From: Xanthoparmelia taractica
Taxonomy: Eukaryota; Ascomycota; Lecanoromycetes; Lecanorales; Parmeliaceae
Direction of reading: 5' to 3'
Length of the DNA stretch: 64,000 nucleotides
Assembly (NCBI GenBank): GCA_033085395.1
Contig: JANQBS010000108.1
Location: 59,693-123,692, forward strand
This document shows, in pieces, positions 1 to 11,140 of this stretch (positions are counted from its first letter, which is position 1; each line of letters starts with the position of its first letter). The notes beneath the pieces are model-generated. The model saw only the letters and a list, made by a program, of their open reading frames with translations. It ran no database searches and was not told the DNA's origin. A program made the translations under genes and the position numbers.

Positions 1-269
1 TTGATCGACGCCAGACTATTGCTATTCAGACTCTGCGACTTCACATTGTCTATTCATTGTGCCTTATTCACTTGAGTGAGTTCACTGGGGGCATCCGCTC
101 CTACAAAAGCCCTTTCTCACTTTCCCTCTTCTTCCTTCTTCACATCCTCAACCTCTTCAAGCTCCACGTTCTACAGTCATCCCTCTACCCCACCGCCCGC
201 CCCGCCTTGTTCCTCCATTTGATCATCATTGCACCACGACGCTAATGCATTCGATTTGACCACCACAGC

Positions 270-3200
270 ATGGCTTCTTACAACGCACTTTCCGCTCGTT
301 ACGACGAGTTACGATCACCAAACCCTCCCCCAACCTCAAACACTACTGGAAATACAACTCCTGCAAGATACTCTGGTAGCTTCATGCAGACTCAGAGCCA
401 ACAGTTCGCCGACGCAAGAGGAAGTCTCCAGCGTCGTCAGACCACCGATTTGAGCAAGATGCCAGGCATCACCCCTATTGGTCAACAGCCCGCTCAGGCA
501 GTGGACCCAACTGACTTGCCCACGGTGTGTATATGAGAATTCGAACAAATCAACCTTTCATCAATGTTGCCTCATTCCTCATTTCGAGATCACTCATCCT
601 AATGACCTTGCCGTTGATTCCTCATGTGTTTGGGCTCCTACCTTGTCGTTGTCAAATATATGCTACAATTTGCTGACTATCCATTCCTTTAGACTTTCCA
701 TACGGCCCAGCTGGTAAGCAAATACTCGTTTGCATCCAATATATGCCCTGAAACCTCGTCGTTCCGCTCCAATGTCTGACATTGAACTCCTCCAGGTCGA
801 GAAGAAGAGACAAGAATACGAGATGCTTTCAGAAAAGCGAAAGCAACATGCTGCCTTGCTGTTCGACTCCCAAATCCGAGAGGCCCGGAAGAAGGAAGAA
901 TTGGACGGAATAACCTTGGATCTTGAGCGAGCCAGCTACAACGCTGGACACCAGAGTGAACCCACAACACCTCCTGAGTACCGTGAGCACGCCTTCCCGT
1001 CAGTTTTTTCTCGGACCAATCGATATTCTTCCTCGAGCATCACGTCTCCTCCCGGGTTGAACACTCGTAGCAGCCGTTCTGGCTCCCAGCTCACGTCACC
1101 TCCGTCGGAATTAGCCCAGACACTCCACAATTCCGTCAATCCGGATGTGCTCCCGTCGAAGTCTGTACCAGGATCTCGCAGAGGGTCTAATGACAGAGTA
1201 TCAGCTTATGTTCCCGAGACAAATGGTACAAGCCGTCGCAACGCAGCAGTCAAGAATCGCTACTCAATGCCAGTCACTGGAGTGAGAAGCCGCAACCATG
1301 AGACCGTACCGGAACACTCTGCTACTATGGGCTTGGGACAAATCAACACTACGAGCTTCCTCTTTGACGATGAAGACTCCAAAGAGTCTACCACCTCTCC
1401 TGACGTCAAGAACTATCTGCAAATGAACGCGACTGACGATAAATTTCCAATCTTGGTCCGTCGAAACGAGTTTCCTGGAGTCGTAAGTGACCTATAGGAT
1501 ACAAAGATAAGGGGATAGCTAACGGCTTGGTGCAGCTCTCTGCATCTTCGGCTGCACTAGACCTAGCACTTTCAAATCCAGAGCAAAGCGAAGAGTGGAC
1601 ACCATTCGCGCGTCACCGCCTTTCTCAGCAGGGCCTGTCGCAGACTATGAATTCCTTGTCGCTTGGACCTTCGAGCAACGGTACTTCCAACTCCGATTCT
1701 CAGAAGTCTTCTGAGGCCATGGGCAACGCTCGACTGAACAGACACTCCATGGAGGCAAGTTTGGCCGCATATGGTCAACCAACTCAACACGGGCAAGTCG
1801 TGTCGAACGAGCCAGTCCGACCTACGTTGGCTAATATTCACTCGTCGTACTCGACGAATGATGTTCCCACATTAAAGAAAGCTAATGGAGTGATGTCGAA
1901 TATCACTCCCCCAAAGACTCAGGCCCAGCAACAATTTCACAACCATAATGCCAGCTTGGGCCGGATTCCGTCAAGCGCTATTAGCAATCGTCATAGCCGT
2001 GAGCTGTCGGGAGGTGATGCTCGACGCGATGAGCAAACGAATGGCTATCAACAGGTCCTGTCAGGGCTGCAAGCCAGCGCTGCACCCTTTGGCCCCCCAA
2101 CAACCGCATCTTCACCCGTCGATGCCATGCCAAATGCGATGGCTCAGCTCAACAACGCGTTGCAATTTCCAAACCAGGGCTACTACCCTGCCTTTGGAAT
2201 GCAGATGATGAACATGGGCATGACCCCAATGCATATGGCCAATCCTATGGCTTTTCACAACCAGATGCAAGCCTTTCAGCCGCAGAACGGATTTTCCCCT
2301 TATCCGAATTACGGTCCTCAAGGCCGTTTCCAGGATAGCCAAGCGCGTGTAATTCAGCAGAGACGCATGCAAAATGGTGAAGGTAAATCCAATCTCACCC
2401 TCTCCACCACCGTCATTGATGGGAAATCTAGAAAATGCCCGCTTCATCAACGTCAAATTAGAGCATTTCCAAGGCGAGATACTCGGACTTTGCAAAGACC
2501 AGCATGGGTGTCGCTACCTGCAGAAGAAGTTAGAAGAGCGCAATTCGGAGCATGTCCAGCTGATTTTCATCGAGACCCACCAGCATGTTGTGGAGCTCAT
2601 GACTGGTACTGATTCTCATCCCAACACCGTGAGAGCTCCCACTGACCGACACAGATCCATTTGGCAACTATCTCTGCCAGAAGCTGCTCGAGTTTTCAAA
2701 CGATGAGCAGCGTACAGTCTTGATTAACAACGCCGCTCCAGAAATGGTCAAGATCGCTTTGAACAGCCACGGTACGCGGGCTCTGCAGAAGATGATAGAA
2801 TTTGTTTCTACGCCCGAGCAGATCCAGACTGTCATCCAAGCTCTGAATGATAAGGTGGTAGAGCTTATTCAGGACTTGAACGGCAACCACGTCATTCAGA
2901 AATGTCTCAATCGTCTTTCCCCCAACGATGCCCAGGTATGTTCTCCTACCTCACCAGTAGTCCTTGATTAATCGATGGTAGTTCATCTTTGATACTGTTG
3001 GCACCAACTGCGTGTCAGTTGGAACCCACCGTCATGGCTGTTGCGTGCTTCAGCGTTGCATAGACCACGCCACTGGTCACCAGAAAGCCAAGCTTATCAG
3101 CCAAATTACTAATAGCGCCTTCCATCTTGTTCAGGATCCGTTTGGCAACTACGTCCTTCAGTATATTGTTGACCTCCAAGAGTCTTGCTTCACTGATCCG

Positions 3201-3845
3201 CTCTGCTACACCTTCCAGGGCCAGATACCTCAATTGTCAAAGCAGAAATTCAGTTCCAATGTCATCGAAAAGTGTCTTCGTGGAGCCCAATCGACCGTCA
3301 CACAAATGATGATAGAAGAAATGCTAAACACTAATGAGCTTGAGAAGATGCTGCGCGATTCATATGCCAACTACGTTGTCCAGACGGCGTTGGACTTTGC
3401 GGACCCTGAGACCAAGGGTCGCCTCGTTGAAGCTATCCGTCCAATTCTGCCAGCGGTTCGTCAAACGCCTCATGGCCGTCGCATTCAAAGCAAGATTATG
3501 GCACAAGATGGCCATGGTCAAGGCCAAGGCCAAGGTCGTTTTAGCGGTAGCGGCACTCCCACCGACCGCTCTTCAGGACAGATCCCCTTGTCATTGCAGA
3601 TGACTTCCAGTCCTACCTCAAATACATACACAGCACCGTCCAATGGATATAATGCCATCAACAACGCCTTCACTGCACCTTTTCGCGGCGCTTACCCTCA
3701 GTACCCGCCTTCAGTCTCTCACGCTCAAAATATGAGCGCTGCTTCAAACAGTTTTCTGCAATTCAGTCCGGACAACCAACAATCTGTACAACAGCCTGCA
3801 CAGTCTTACGCACGTTTGCCTCAAGTCAATGGTGGCTTCTTCTAA
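270..3845 (+). CDS. PUF (Pumilio-family) RNA-binding protein, Puf4-like
   Basis: Seven exons (270-524, 693-713, 796-1482, 1536-2382, 2432-2605, 2655-2935, 2982-3845) join to a 1042-residue protein. The first ~600 residues are Ser/Asn/Gln/Pro-rich and probably disordered. A Pumilio homology domain fills about residues 605-930 with eight repeats; the RNA-contact pentads read CRYLQ, NYLCQ, TRALQ, NHVIQ, CCVLQ, NYVLQ, SNVIE and NYVVQ. By the known PUF code this order fits a 5'-UGUA-type element read by repeats 8 to 1. The repeat wording (CKDQHGCRYLQKKL, HGTRALQK, LNGNHVIQKCL, THRHGCCVLQRC) is closest in my memory to yeast Puf4. PUF proteins bind 3'UTRs in the cytoplasm and recruit deadenylases. 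The second exon is only 21 nt and would be easily missed. The C-terminal tail after residue 930 is Gln/Ser/Gly-rich. The family call is firm; the Puf4 orthology is likely but not tested. Confidence 0.93.
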
Positions 3846-4845
3846 GAGAACCCTCTATCTAGACTGTAATTGATACGACGACACGAACATCACGGCCACC
3901 TTACGATAAACATTTGCGAACACGGCAGAAAACTTCAGATCATCTTGCCGATATGATATCGATTGGCTAGTTATTGAAACCATGTGAAAGCATGGCGCTC
4001 ATTGGCATATTTTTACGCGTTTGGAAAGCACGTTCACTCTTTAGGCCCATCCTAGCATTTTGCGAGGAGTTCATACGACAGCTCTGCTTGATTTAGCGGA
4101 ATGATGTTGGTGGACTCTACATGGGACCCAAGTATGGACACAGCATTTACTGTGTGTTCATATTGGCAGACCGTACTTCAGACACAACTTTTCATTGGGT
4201 CACGATTTCCTTTTCACGACTCTCCATACGACATTCGACTTACGCATTTGACCACGCATAGCTTTATCCGGCATATCTTTAAGAGCCGCAGCTGGGTTAT
4301 CTGCTTGGCCGATTGCTGCACTCCACGATGCTCACCTGCTTGTCCACCACGACAACAGCACGCAACGTTCTCCAGCATCAAGATTACTTCTATCCTTGAC
4401 ACTCATATGATTATAACACCTCAGAACCGGAGAACTATGTTCCATCCTAGAGATTCTGTCCGAGCTGTCCTGCGCGATGCGTTGCACGGATGGATGAACG
4501 ACCAATGATGGACCAAAGCAGAGTTCATTGTATTTAGAAGCATTTGATAGATCAATTCCATTTGGTATCCTCAACCCGAAGACTAAAAATATGACGTTAA
4601 GTGGACAACTCAACCACTCGTAAAGACACGAGCAGGCGATCAGATAGATAAGGTACTTTGGCTGCTGATTGAAGGTGAAAATGTGAGGGCGGATCTCGCC
4701 GCCTTCCCTCGCTCGTAAGGCTCAAATTAGCGTGGATCATCAACCTTCCAGGGCTCATTTTTTCCAAACCCAACACTTCAGCCACTCACAACTGGATAAG
4801 CTGCGAACTGTTGCTATCAAGCCTCCAATCCACCTCGGAGCTACG
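3846..4845. other. intergenic: PUF 3' region and SF3B2 promoter
   Basis: One kilobase without a supportable gene. A 135-codon ATG frame at 4101-4508 has no recognisable domain and an unlikely composition. The region should hold the PUF gene 3'UTR and the promoter and leader of the downstream splicing-factor gene. Confidence 0.5.
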
Positions 4846-6596
4846 ATGCCTACTGCGACGAAGCCTACGAAAAATCAGCTTCGAAGAGCGAAGAAGAAGG
4901 CCGCAAAACACAATGAGGTATGTCGCATTCACGCGGTGAAATGCTATTTACTTAATAGCTATCATAGCCAAGTTCCGCACCGACCCCAGAGCCTGCCAGC
5001 GTACCGCAACCGGCTACCTCCATAGCTGAGCCTGCACTTCCACCGGACGATGAGCAAGATGAACCCCCTAATGGCATTGATAGCATTGACGAAACAGATC
5101 CCCTTTACGAGATGTACAAGGATGTTATGGGCAGATTTGAACAGAACGACAAGGAGGATCCGTCTACGAAAGAGGTAGAGAAGCCTGAGATCTACTACGA
5201 TGACGACGATGAGATACCCGATGAGGAGGAAGAGGCAGGGCCCCTCAAGATGTCAAAGAAGAAACGAAAGGAGCGGGACAAGCTCTCGGTTGCTGAACTC
5301 AAGGCTTTAGTTGAGAAACCGGAGACCGTTGATTGGACGGATACCTCAGCTTCAGATCCCCGGCTACTTGTGCACATCAAGGCATATCGGAATGTTGTAC
5401 CTGTGCCATCGCATTGGTCTCTGAAGCGTGAGTATCTATCGTCCAAACGCGGTGTGGAAAAGCCACCGTTCGCCCTACCTAAGTTCATCCAGGAGACTGG
5501 GATTGCGGAGATGCGAGACGCCGTTTTGGAAAAGCAAGACCAAGCGAGCCTCAAACAAAAGCAACGAGAGCGAGTGCAACCGAAGATGGGCAAGCTCGAT
5601 ATCGATTACCAAAAACTCTACGAAGCGTTTTTCAGATTTCAGACTAAGCCAGAGCTCACCCGCTATGGAGAAGTTTATTACGAAGGCAAGGAGTATGAGA
5701 CTAATCTCAAACATCTGCGACCTGGTGAGCTCAGCGAAGAGTTGAAAGAAGCTCTGAATATCCCACCCGGCGCGCCGCCGCCATGGCTGATCAATCAACA
5801 GCGCTTTGGCCCACCGCCGTCTTATGCTGCGCTTAAGATACCGGGACTCAATGCTCCTCCCCCTCCTGGCGGGGCATGGGGGTTTCATCCTGGTGGGTAT
5901 GGCAAGCCACCTGTGGATGAGTACAATCGGCCTCTGTACGGAGGTGATATCTTTGGTGTTCTCCAACCGCAGCAGAACACCCAATTGGGAGAACCGGTAG
6001 AGAAGACGCTTTGGGGTGAGCTGCAAGAACCTGAAGAAGAATCGGAAGAGGAAGAAGAGAGCGACGAGGAAGACGATAACGGCGATGCCCAAGAGGTTGG
6101 ATCAGGCTTGCAGACTCCAAGTGGGTTGGAGACCCCAGGAGGCATGGCATCGACTGTTCCGTCTGAATACGGTGGGGCGGAGAGCGTTGCTGGTGAATTC
6201 GACCTACGGAAGCAAAGAAGGGGCACAGACACGGAAGAGTCTACGCACCATCGGAGCGCCTACCAGGTCATACCTGAGCAACAAGCAAGAGTCTCTGGTT
6301 TCTTTGGCGGAGATCGGACGTACGATCTCAAGGCAGCTCAGAGCAGCCTGCCGGTCCTTGGCCAAGAAGATCAGAACAGGAAGAGGAAGAAGCCAGGTGA
6401 TGTGGATGTAGCCATGAATCCAGACGATCTGCAGGCTAAAGATAAGTTGGACAAGGAAGATATGAAGAGGTTATACGAAGCGCAGAAGCAGCAGGATCAA
6501 GGCAACTATGGATTTCAAGAAGATTTGAGTGACATGATAGCTAGCGAAAGTCGAAAGAGGCAGAAGAGGGACGAGGAGAGGAGAAGCAGGCGATAG
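4846..6596 (+). CDS. Splicing factor 3B subunit 2 (SF3B2/SAP145, yeast Cus1)
   Basis: Two exons (4846-4917, 4968-6596; 50-nt intron) give 566 residues. It is the SF3b subunit of the U2 snRNP, which helps tether U2 to the branch site. The N-terminus is Lys-rich (NQLRRAKKKAAKHNE), followed by an acidic stretch and the TDPLYEMYKDV segment. The DUF382 core lies at about residues 140-260 (DWTDTSASDPRLLVHIKAYR, VPVPSHWSLKREYLSSKRG). The proline-rich PSP motif is at about 285-340 (GPPPSYAALKIPGLNAPPPP, GGYGKPPVDEYNRPLYGGDI). A second acidic tract sits near residues 375-400 and the end is Arg/Lys-rich, suggesting nuclear location. The start was chosen as the first ATG that splices in frame into the conserved body. 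Domain order is that of the family throughout. Confidence 0.95.
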
Positions 6597-7027
6597 GAGC
6601 ATGAGATAAATTCGGGATTGCTGATTCAAGATACCAAATTTCGGCCGCAAGTGATTCTCAAGAATTAATAACTATGCCTCACTATGATTGTGAATGTGGA
6701 GGAGATTTGGAGATTCACTACTGGTTATGCACATAAACACTGATCTCAGCTCGACGCCATTCCAGAAATACAATGCACCAGATCTACCTACATTCAAAGC
6801 AGCAATCATTCACCCCTGTGATTGATGGAAGCCATGGTGAAAGAGCTAGTTCAGGATCCTATTGTGGTTAGTGCGCCGAGACTTTTTTTTTGGAACGTGA
6901 CGAGCGACCCCCCGTCGCACATGAGGAGCACCACAACAGCTACCGGAAATTGTAGTTGCTCGACATTGAGCTCTCACCAAAGGCTGTCTGCTCACTGGTT
7001 CTTCTTGGACAGATAGATATCAGCACG
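6597..7027. other. intergenic between SF3B2 and the RS-rich gene
   Basis: About 430 bp with a short T-run near 6885. A 64-codon ATG frame (6822-7016) has no support and could be leader sequence of the next gene. I see no other structure. Confidence 0.4.
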
Positions 7028-8716
7028 ATGGATAAAGGTCGCGATCGAAGGTTCGTTACTCAGTAGACCTCTGGAAGCTTTGAACTGCAATCCCAATCTC
7101 CGCCGGAAAGTAAGAGAGATGTAAGAAAAAATTGATGCTGACACGCTGGCTGCCACAGGTATGAGAATTCCCGTCCTCTAAGCCGAGAGACATATCGACC
7201 ATCAGAGCGGAATCCACCGTCTCGCTCTGACAACTATCGTGGCTACCGGTCTCCACCTCGAAGAGGGCGCACTCCACCTCCATATGGGGACACATATACT
7301 CCAGCAGCAGATCGACGACGTTCGCGAAGCCCAGCATACAGGGGAAGGGATGTAGGCAGCTACAGAGGAAGACCAAGGTCCCCCACGAGGGCATATTCGC
7401 CTCGAAGAGACACACGCGCCAGATCACCCCTCCCTAGAACGCGTCGGTACTCTAGATCCCCCGTACCTCGAGCGAGATCACCATTCCCTGCCAGAAGAGA
7501 AGCCTCGCCGTATCGCAGACCGCGATCGCCCTCTCAACGAGAGAGGATACGCTCACCAAACAGAGAGAGATACGAGAGACGCAACTATTCTACTCCTAGG
7601 AATCCACGACCCAGGTTTCCAAACGAAAACAACTACCGTCAGGTCGAACGCTCTGCTTCTCCAATACGACGTTCTGAGCATACCTCTCGCATCGCCTCCC
7701 CAATCTCATCTCGTCGCTCTTCACCTCATATTCATCCAGAAAGGCTAGCAAATACTGGATCAGGTCCTCATTCTCCGGCTTTCAAAGGCTCCCGCAGTTA
7801 TCCTGCTGCAAGAGATTCGAGCTATCGTGATAAATCGCCTCCTCGAAGAGGCTATTCGCCAGTCCCCATATCTTCCCCACGCGAAGCTGTACCTTATCGT
7901 GTACGATCGCCCGTTCAAAGAGAGCGAGACAACTATCGGAATGGCAACACTCCTGCCACTTGGTCAGGCGCACAGATGGCAAAGCCTCAATCATCAGGCT
8001 ACCGTAATGGAGATTCTCGTCCTCCTCCAAGCGGACCGGGAGGCTACAGAGACTCTCACGCCCGCGAATCTCCTTCTGCGCCACCGCCTTCAGCACCGAT
8101 CTCCATGTCCGCTCACAATCGCCCAGCCACCGCGTCTGTTCTCTCTGCGCCCACTCGCCCTCGCGGCGGCCCTTCTTTCGTAGGGCGAGACTTACGAGAT
8201 CAGCCTTACAGCAGCCCCCAACCTCATCGCGGTGGCCGCCCAGCACCACAACCAGCCTACCACGCCCCACCTCGTCAGCAATATGAGTCTCGCCCGCCAC
8301 CATCGGACCATGTTCCGCACGGTCCACGAGCCCAACACGGGCACTCAACGCAATTCGAGTCTTCATACCGCGCTCCACCTCCTTTCCGCTCAAACAATTC
8401 ATCTTCGACTACATACCCACGTACCCAGCGCTTCAATACGAACCACCTCGCCTCTGTGCCAGCTATTATCCCAGGCGGAGAAGCTTTACCAAGTGCCTTG
8501 GATCCAGCCGCGAAAAAGCGATTAGCAGAGTTGGAGGAGCAAAAAAGAAAACTGCAGGACCAGATCGACGAGAAGCAAAGAGAGAAGAGAAAGGGGCTCA
8601 GGGAGTGGGACAGCAAAGAGAGAGAGAGTAGGAGGGATGGGCTGAGGAGCGAATTGGCAGAAGAAGCCCTGGAGGCTATGAGTGGGGAAGGTGCGGGGAC
8701 CGGAACTGCTTTTTAA
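7028..8716 (+). CDS. RS-rich SRRM1-like (serine/arginine repetitive matrix) protein
   Basis: Two exons: 7028-7050 (23 nt) and 7159-8716, joined across a 108-nt intron, give 526 residues. I translated exon 2 from 7160 to 7976 codon by codon and found no stop, although no ATG occurs in that frame until 7976, so the N-terminal half is invisible to an ATG-to-stop scan. The protein starts MDKGRDRRYENSRP and carries many RSP/RSPxPR and SPPRRGR-type repeats through residue ~270, then a Pro/Gln-rich part and a C-terminal Glu/Lys/Arg coiled coil (about residues 440-510, AAKKRLAELEEQKRKLQDQI). Such RS domains are phosphorylated by SR kinases and work in nuclear speckles. The exact ortholog is uncertain; SRRM1-like is a composition-based call, fitting its neighbour SF3B2 by theme only. 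Confidence 0.75.
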
Positions 8717-8976
8717 TAGGAGATGCAAAAATAGAAACGAAAAACAGTCTGTCGACGGCATTAGAGGAACCATAGATAGTCCATAACATCTCATACCAAT
8801 GGTACCATAACCGAAGGCCGTTGACACCAGTTTCGCGGGTTTGCTCTCTATTTGTTGGTGATCCACTATCGTAGCTAAATACATCTAGAACTGTGCGATT
8901 TGCGCTCACCCTTTACGCCTTATCGCCACCTTTCGTCGGGGCTCCTATGCTGTACAGAAATGCAATATCATCCTTG

Positions 8977-9478
8977 CTAGGACTTCACACCACTTGGCGC
9001 CGTCGCGGCAGGGGCAGGCCTCTTCTTCCCCTTGAACCTCTTGCTTTCTGAGCTCCACGTATCAGTATACCTTCCCATGTCACCACCCGACAGGGCAAAG
9101 AGTGGGGACTCACCATCAGCGGTCCTCTTCTTCTTCGGCGCTCCCTTGCCCCTCTGCTTTGCGAGCAACAAATGTTCCAGTCTGTCCTCCTCATCGTCAT
9201 CCCATGTTTCCATCTCCTCATCAAACCCTTTATACAGGTTCTTCAGGTCTTTGATCGTGGCGACCCGTCGAGGATAATATGCAGCGACGGAGGGCCCACG
9301 TAAGCGTTGGCGGAGTACTCGATTGCCGGTCCGTAGGCGCTGAGGGTTGAAGGTCTGGGAGAAGATGCGGCATTGGGCCTGGCGCGGACGTCAGTGTGAG
9401 AATCGCAGGAGGATACAGGCAGGGTTGATAATGGAATACCCTGAGAAGATCATAGATACGTGATTGTGGGACAGACAT
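8977..9478 (-). CDS. RSM27: Mitochondrial small-subunit ribosomal protein mS33 (Rsm27)
   Basis: Three exons on the minus strand (9440-9478, 9114-9378, 8977-9047) with 61- and 66-nt introns give 124 residues. The start MSVPQSRIYDLLR matches the yeast Rsm27 opening in style. The body contains the mS33 signature: FNPQRLRTGNRVLRQRL, GPSVAAYYPRR, DLKNLYKGF and EEDRLEHLLLAKQRGKGAPK followed by a basic tail. Without removal of the second intron the tail reads into a non-family insert; removing it joins KKKRTADE to SKRFKGKKRP, the usual family ending. The protein is part of the mitoribosome small subunit. It converges with the RS-rich gene (260 bp between ends) and diverges from the RNase III gene. 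Confidence 0.9.
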
Positions 9479-9862
9479 GATTGAAGAGCGAGTCGCCTCG
9501 AAAAGTACAAGAGACGCAACCTCCTACTCGCTTCCATCTCGCGCTAGCCGTCAGCCCTGTCAAGATCCAAAGGTTCTCCATTCACTTCCCAATTGCAGGT
9601 CAACACATCTCGAAAGTGGTTGTTTCTCATGATAGATCTGATTTTTAGGTATTGTATGACAATATCTAATCTCTCGATCAAATTATAGATCGTTTCTAAT
9701 TTGGACTTGGTTCCTCAATTTCGAGATTTTGGAGCGTTGTCATTCGAACATTTTTCGGTCGTACACATTTCTTCTAGGGGCCAGTAACTCCGGAAAAGTC
9801 TGCCCGTAAATTCTCTTCATTCCCAATTCAGGAAGAAGGGGAATCCCCAATTGATCCTGAGA
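9479..9862. promoter_or_regulatory. bidirectional promoter, mS33 / RNase III
   Basis: 384 bp separate the two divergent start codons. It must contain both promoters and leaders. The middle part (about 9620-9720) is AT-rich. I see no clear TATA box or named operator. Confidence 0.5.
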
Positions 9863-11140
9863 ATGGGCAAGAAGCGAAGGCATGATCCCAGCGAAGCGAG
9901 TTTGGATGTACCGCAGAAGAAGCAAAAACACTCGGCATCTTCTAGCGATAACTCCCTTCCCTCAAAGACCGCATACTCGTACTTGGAGCAAAAATGTCCT
10001 CAAATCGGCGAACACCAAGGGGACACGCGGGAGCTTGCTCCAGAGTCCGTTCCCGATGTAGTCCGAGAAGCGCATGACAATCTTCAGCAGGAGTCCAAGT
10101 CTGCTCAGGCGCAAGTCCAGGATCCACGACTTGTGGGGAACCCGTCTCAAGTCGAGTACTCGAGTGCCAATGGCGACTGTACGGGCTCAGGCAAAGCTCT
10201 GAATTTCCCAGTATCTCTTCAATCTTCGTCCGACGCATCTACTCATCACCGTCCGTTCTTCAAACCTGCAATAGTGTCCGCCAAGTTCCCACCTTATAAT
10301 GGCCGCCCTTCAACGCTCCCGCCGCTTCCAAGTATCCTCGACAAGACTCTTGAGTCTGTTGCGTTCACGCATCCAGGGTCTCTAAGATGCGACACAGCTT
10401 TAAAGGTGAACATCAGCTACGATCGTCTCGAATTTCTTGGCGATGCTTACATCGAGCTCATGGCAACACGAGTTATCTTTCCTCGCTTTCCAAGCCTGTC
10501 AGCCGGTAGACTATCTCAGCAGCGTGAAATGCTTGTCAAAAACGAAACTCTTGCTGAATACGCCCTCGCCTACGGGTTCGATGAGAAAGCCAAGCTGCCC
10601 AATACTTACAACATACCAGGGAAAGACAGCAAAAAGCTATGGTTGAAGACTTTGGGCGACATCTTTGAAGCCTTTGTAGCTGCCGTCATCATCTCTGACC
10701 CTGAACGAGGATTTCAAGTTGCAGAAACATGGCTAACAGCCCTTTGGGAATCCAAGCTCGGCTCGCAAAACCGCGTAGATATGGAGACAGTAGACCCAAA
10801 GGCGAAAATGCAGCTCGCGACCAAAATAATGGGCAAAGGTATCAAAGTCAACTATCGTGATGAAGCACCTCCCGTGGAGATTAGGCGGAAAGGCAAGCTG
10901 ATTTTTCAAATTGGTGTCTATTTGACGGGATGGGGTTGGGAGGATCAGCATTTAGGAAGTGGGAAAGGACTGAACAAGCAAGAAGCAGGTCAAAGGGCCG
11001 CGGCGGATGCATTGGTGAACCCATTGACGGCGCAGGTGGCAAGTATCAAGAGACGTTTTGATGCGCAGCTAGCGGATGAGAGACGTATCCAGGACGAGGA
11101 AGAAAAACAGAAGGATAGCGTGGTGGGAAATCACGGTTGA
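9863..11140 (+). CDS. Nuclear ribonuclease III (Rnt1-type)
   Basis: A single exon of 425 residues starting at the ATG at 9863. RNase III cuts structured RNA such as pre-rRNA and pre-snRNA. A disordered, Lys-rich N-terminus (MGKKRRHDPSE, PQKKQKH) suggests nuclear targeting. The catalytic domain spans about residues 150-300: the signature YDRLEFLGDAYIEL carries the first acidic pair, and LGDIFEAFVAAVI carries the second Asp/Glu metal ligands, so all four acidic catalytic residues look present. A C-terminal double-stranded RNA-binding domain follows at about residues 315-390 (KAKMQLATKIM … NKQEAGQRAAADAL), and the protein ends in a charged helix. The arrangement (one RNase III domain plus one dsRBD) is that of Rnt1/Pac1, not Dicer. 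Confidence 0.92.
   Translation: MGKKRRHDPSEASLDVPQKKQKHSASSSDNSLPSKTAYSYLEQKCPQIGEHQGDTRELAPESVPDVVREAHDNLQQESKSAQAQVQDPRLVGNPSQVEYSSANGDCTGSGKALNFPVSLQSSSDASTHHRPFFKPAIVSAKFPPYNGRPSTLPPLPSILDKTLESVAFTHPGSLRCDTALKVNISYDRLEFLGDAYIELMATRVIFPRFPSLSAGRLSQQREMLVKNETLAEYALAYGFDEKAKLPNTYNIPGKDSKKLWLKTLGDIFEAFVAAVIISDPERGFQVAETWLTALWESKLGSQNRVDMETVDPKAKMQLATKIMGKGIKVNYRDEAPPVEIRRKGKLIFQIGVYLTGWGWEDQHLGSGKGLNKQEAGQRAAADALVNPLTAQVASIKRRFDAQLADERRIQDEEEKQKDSVVGNHG

Noticed and set aside
4101..4508. 135-codon ORF after the PUF gene
   Set aside because: No domain, odd composition, and it lies in the probable 3' region.
7782..8402. 206-codon minus-strand ORF
   Set aside because: Antisense to the RS-rich gene, with no domain.
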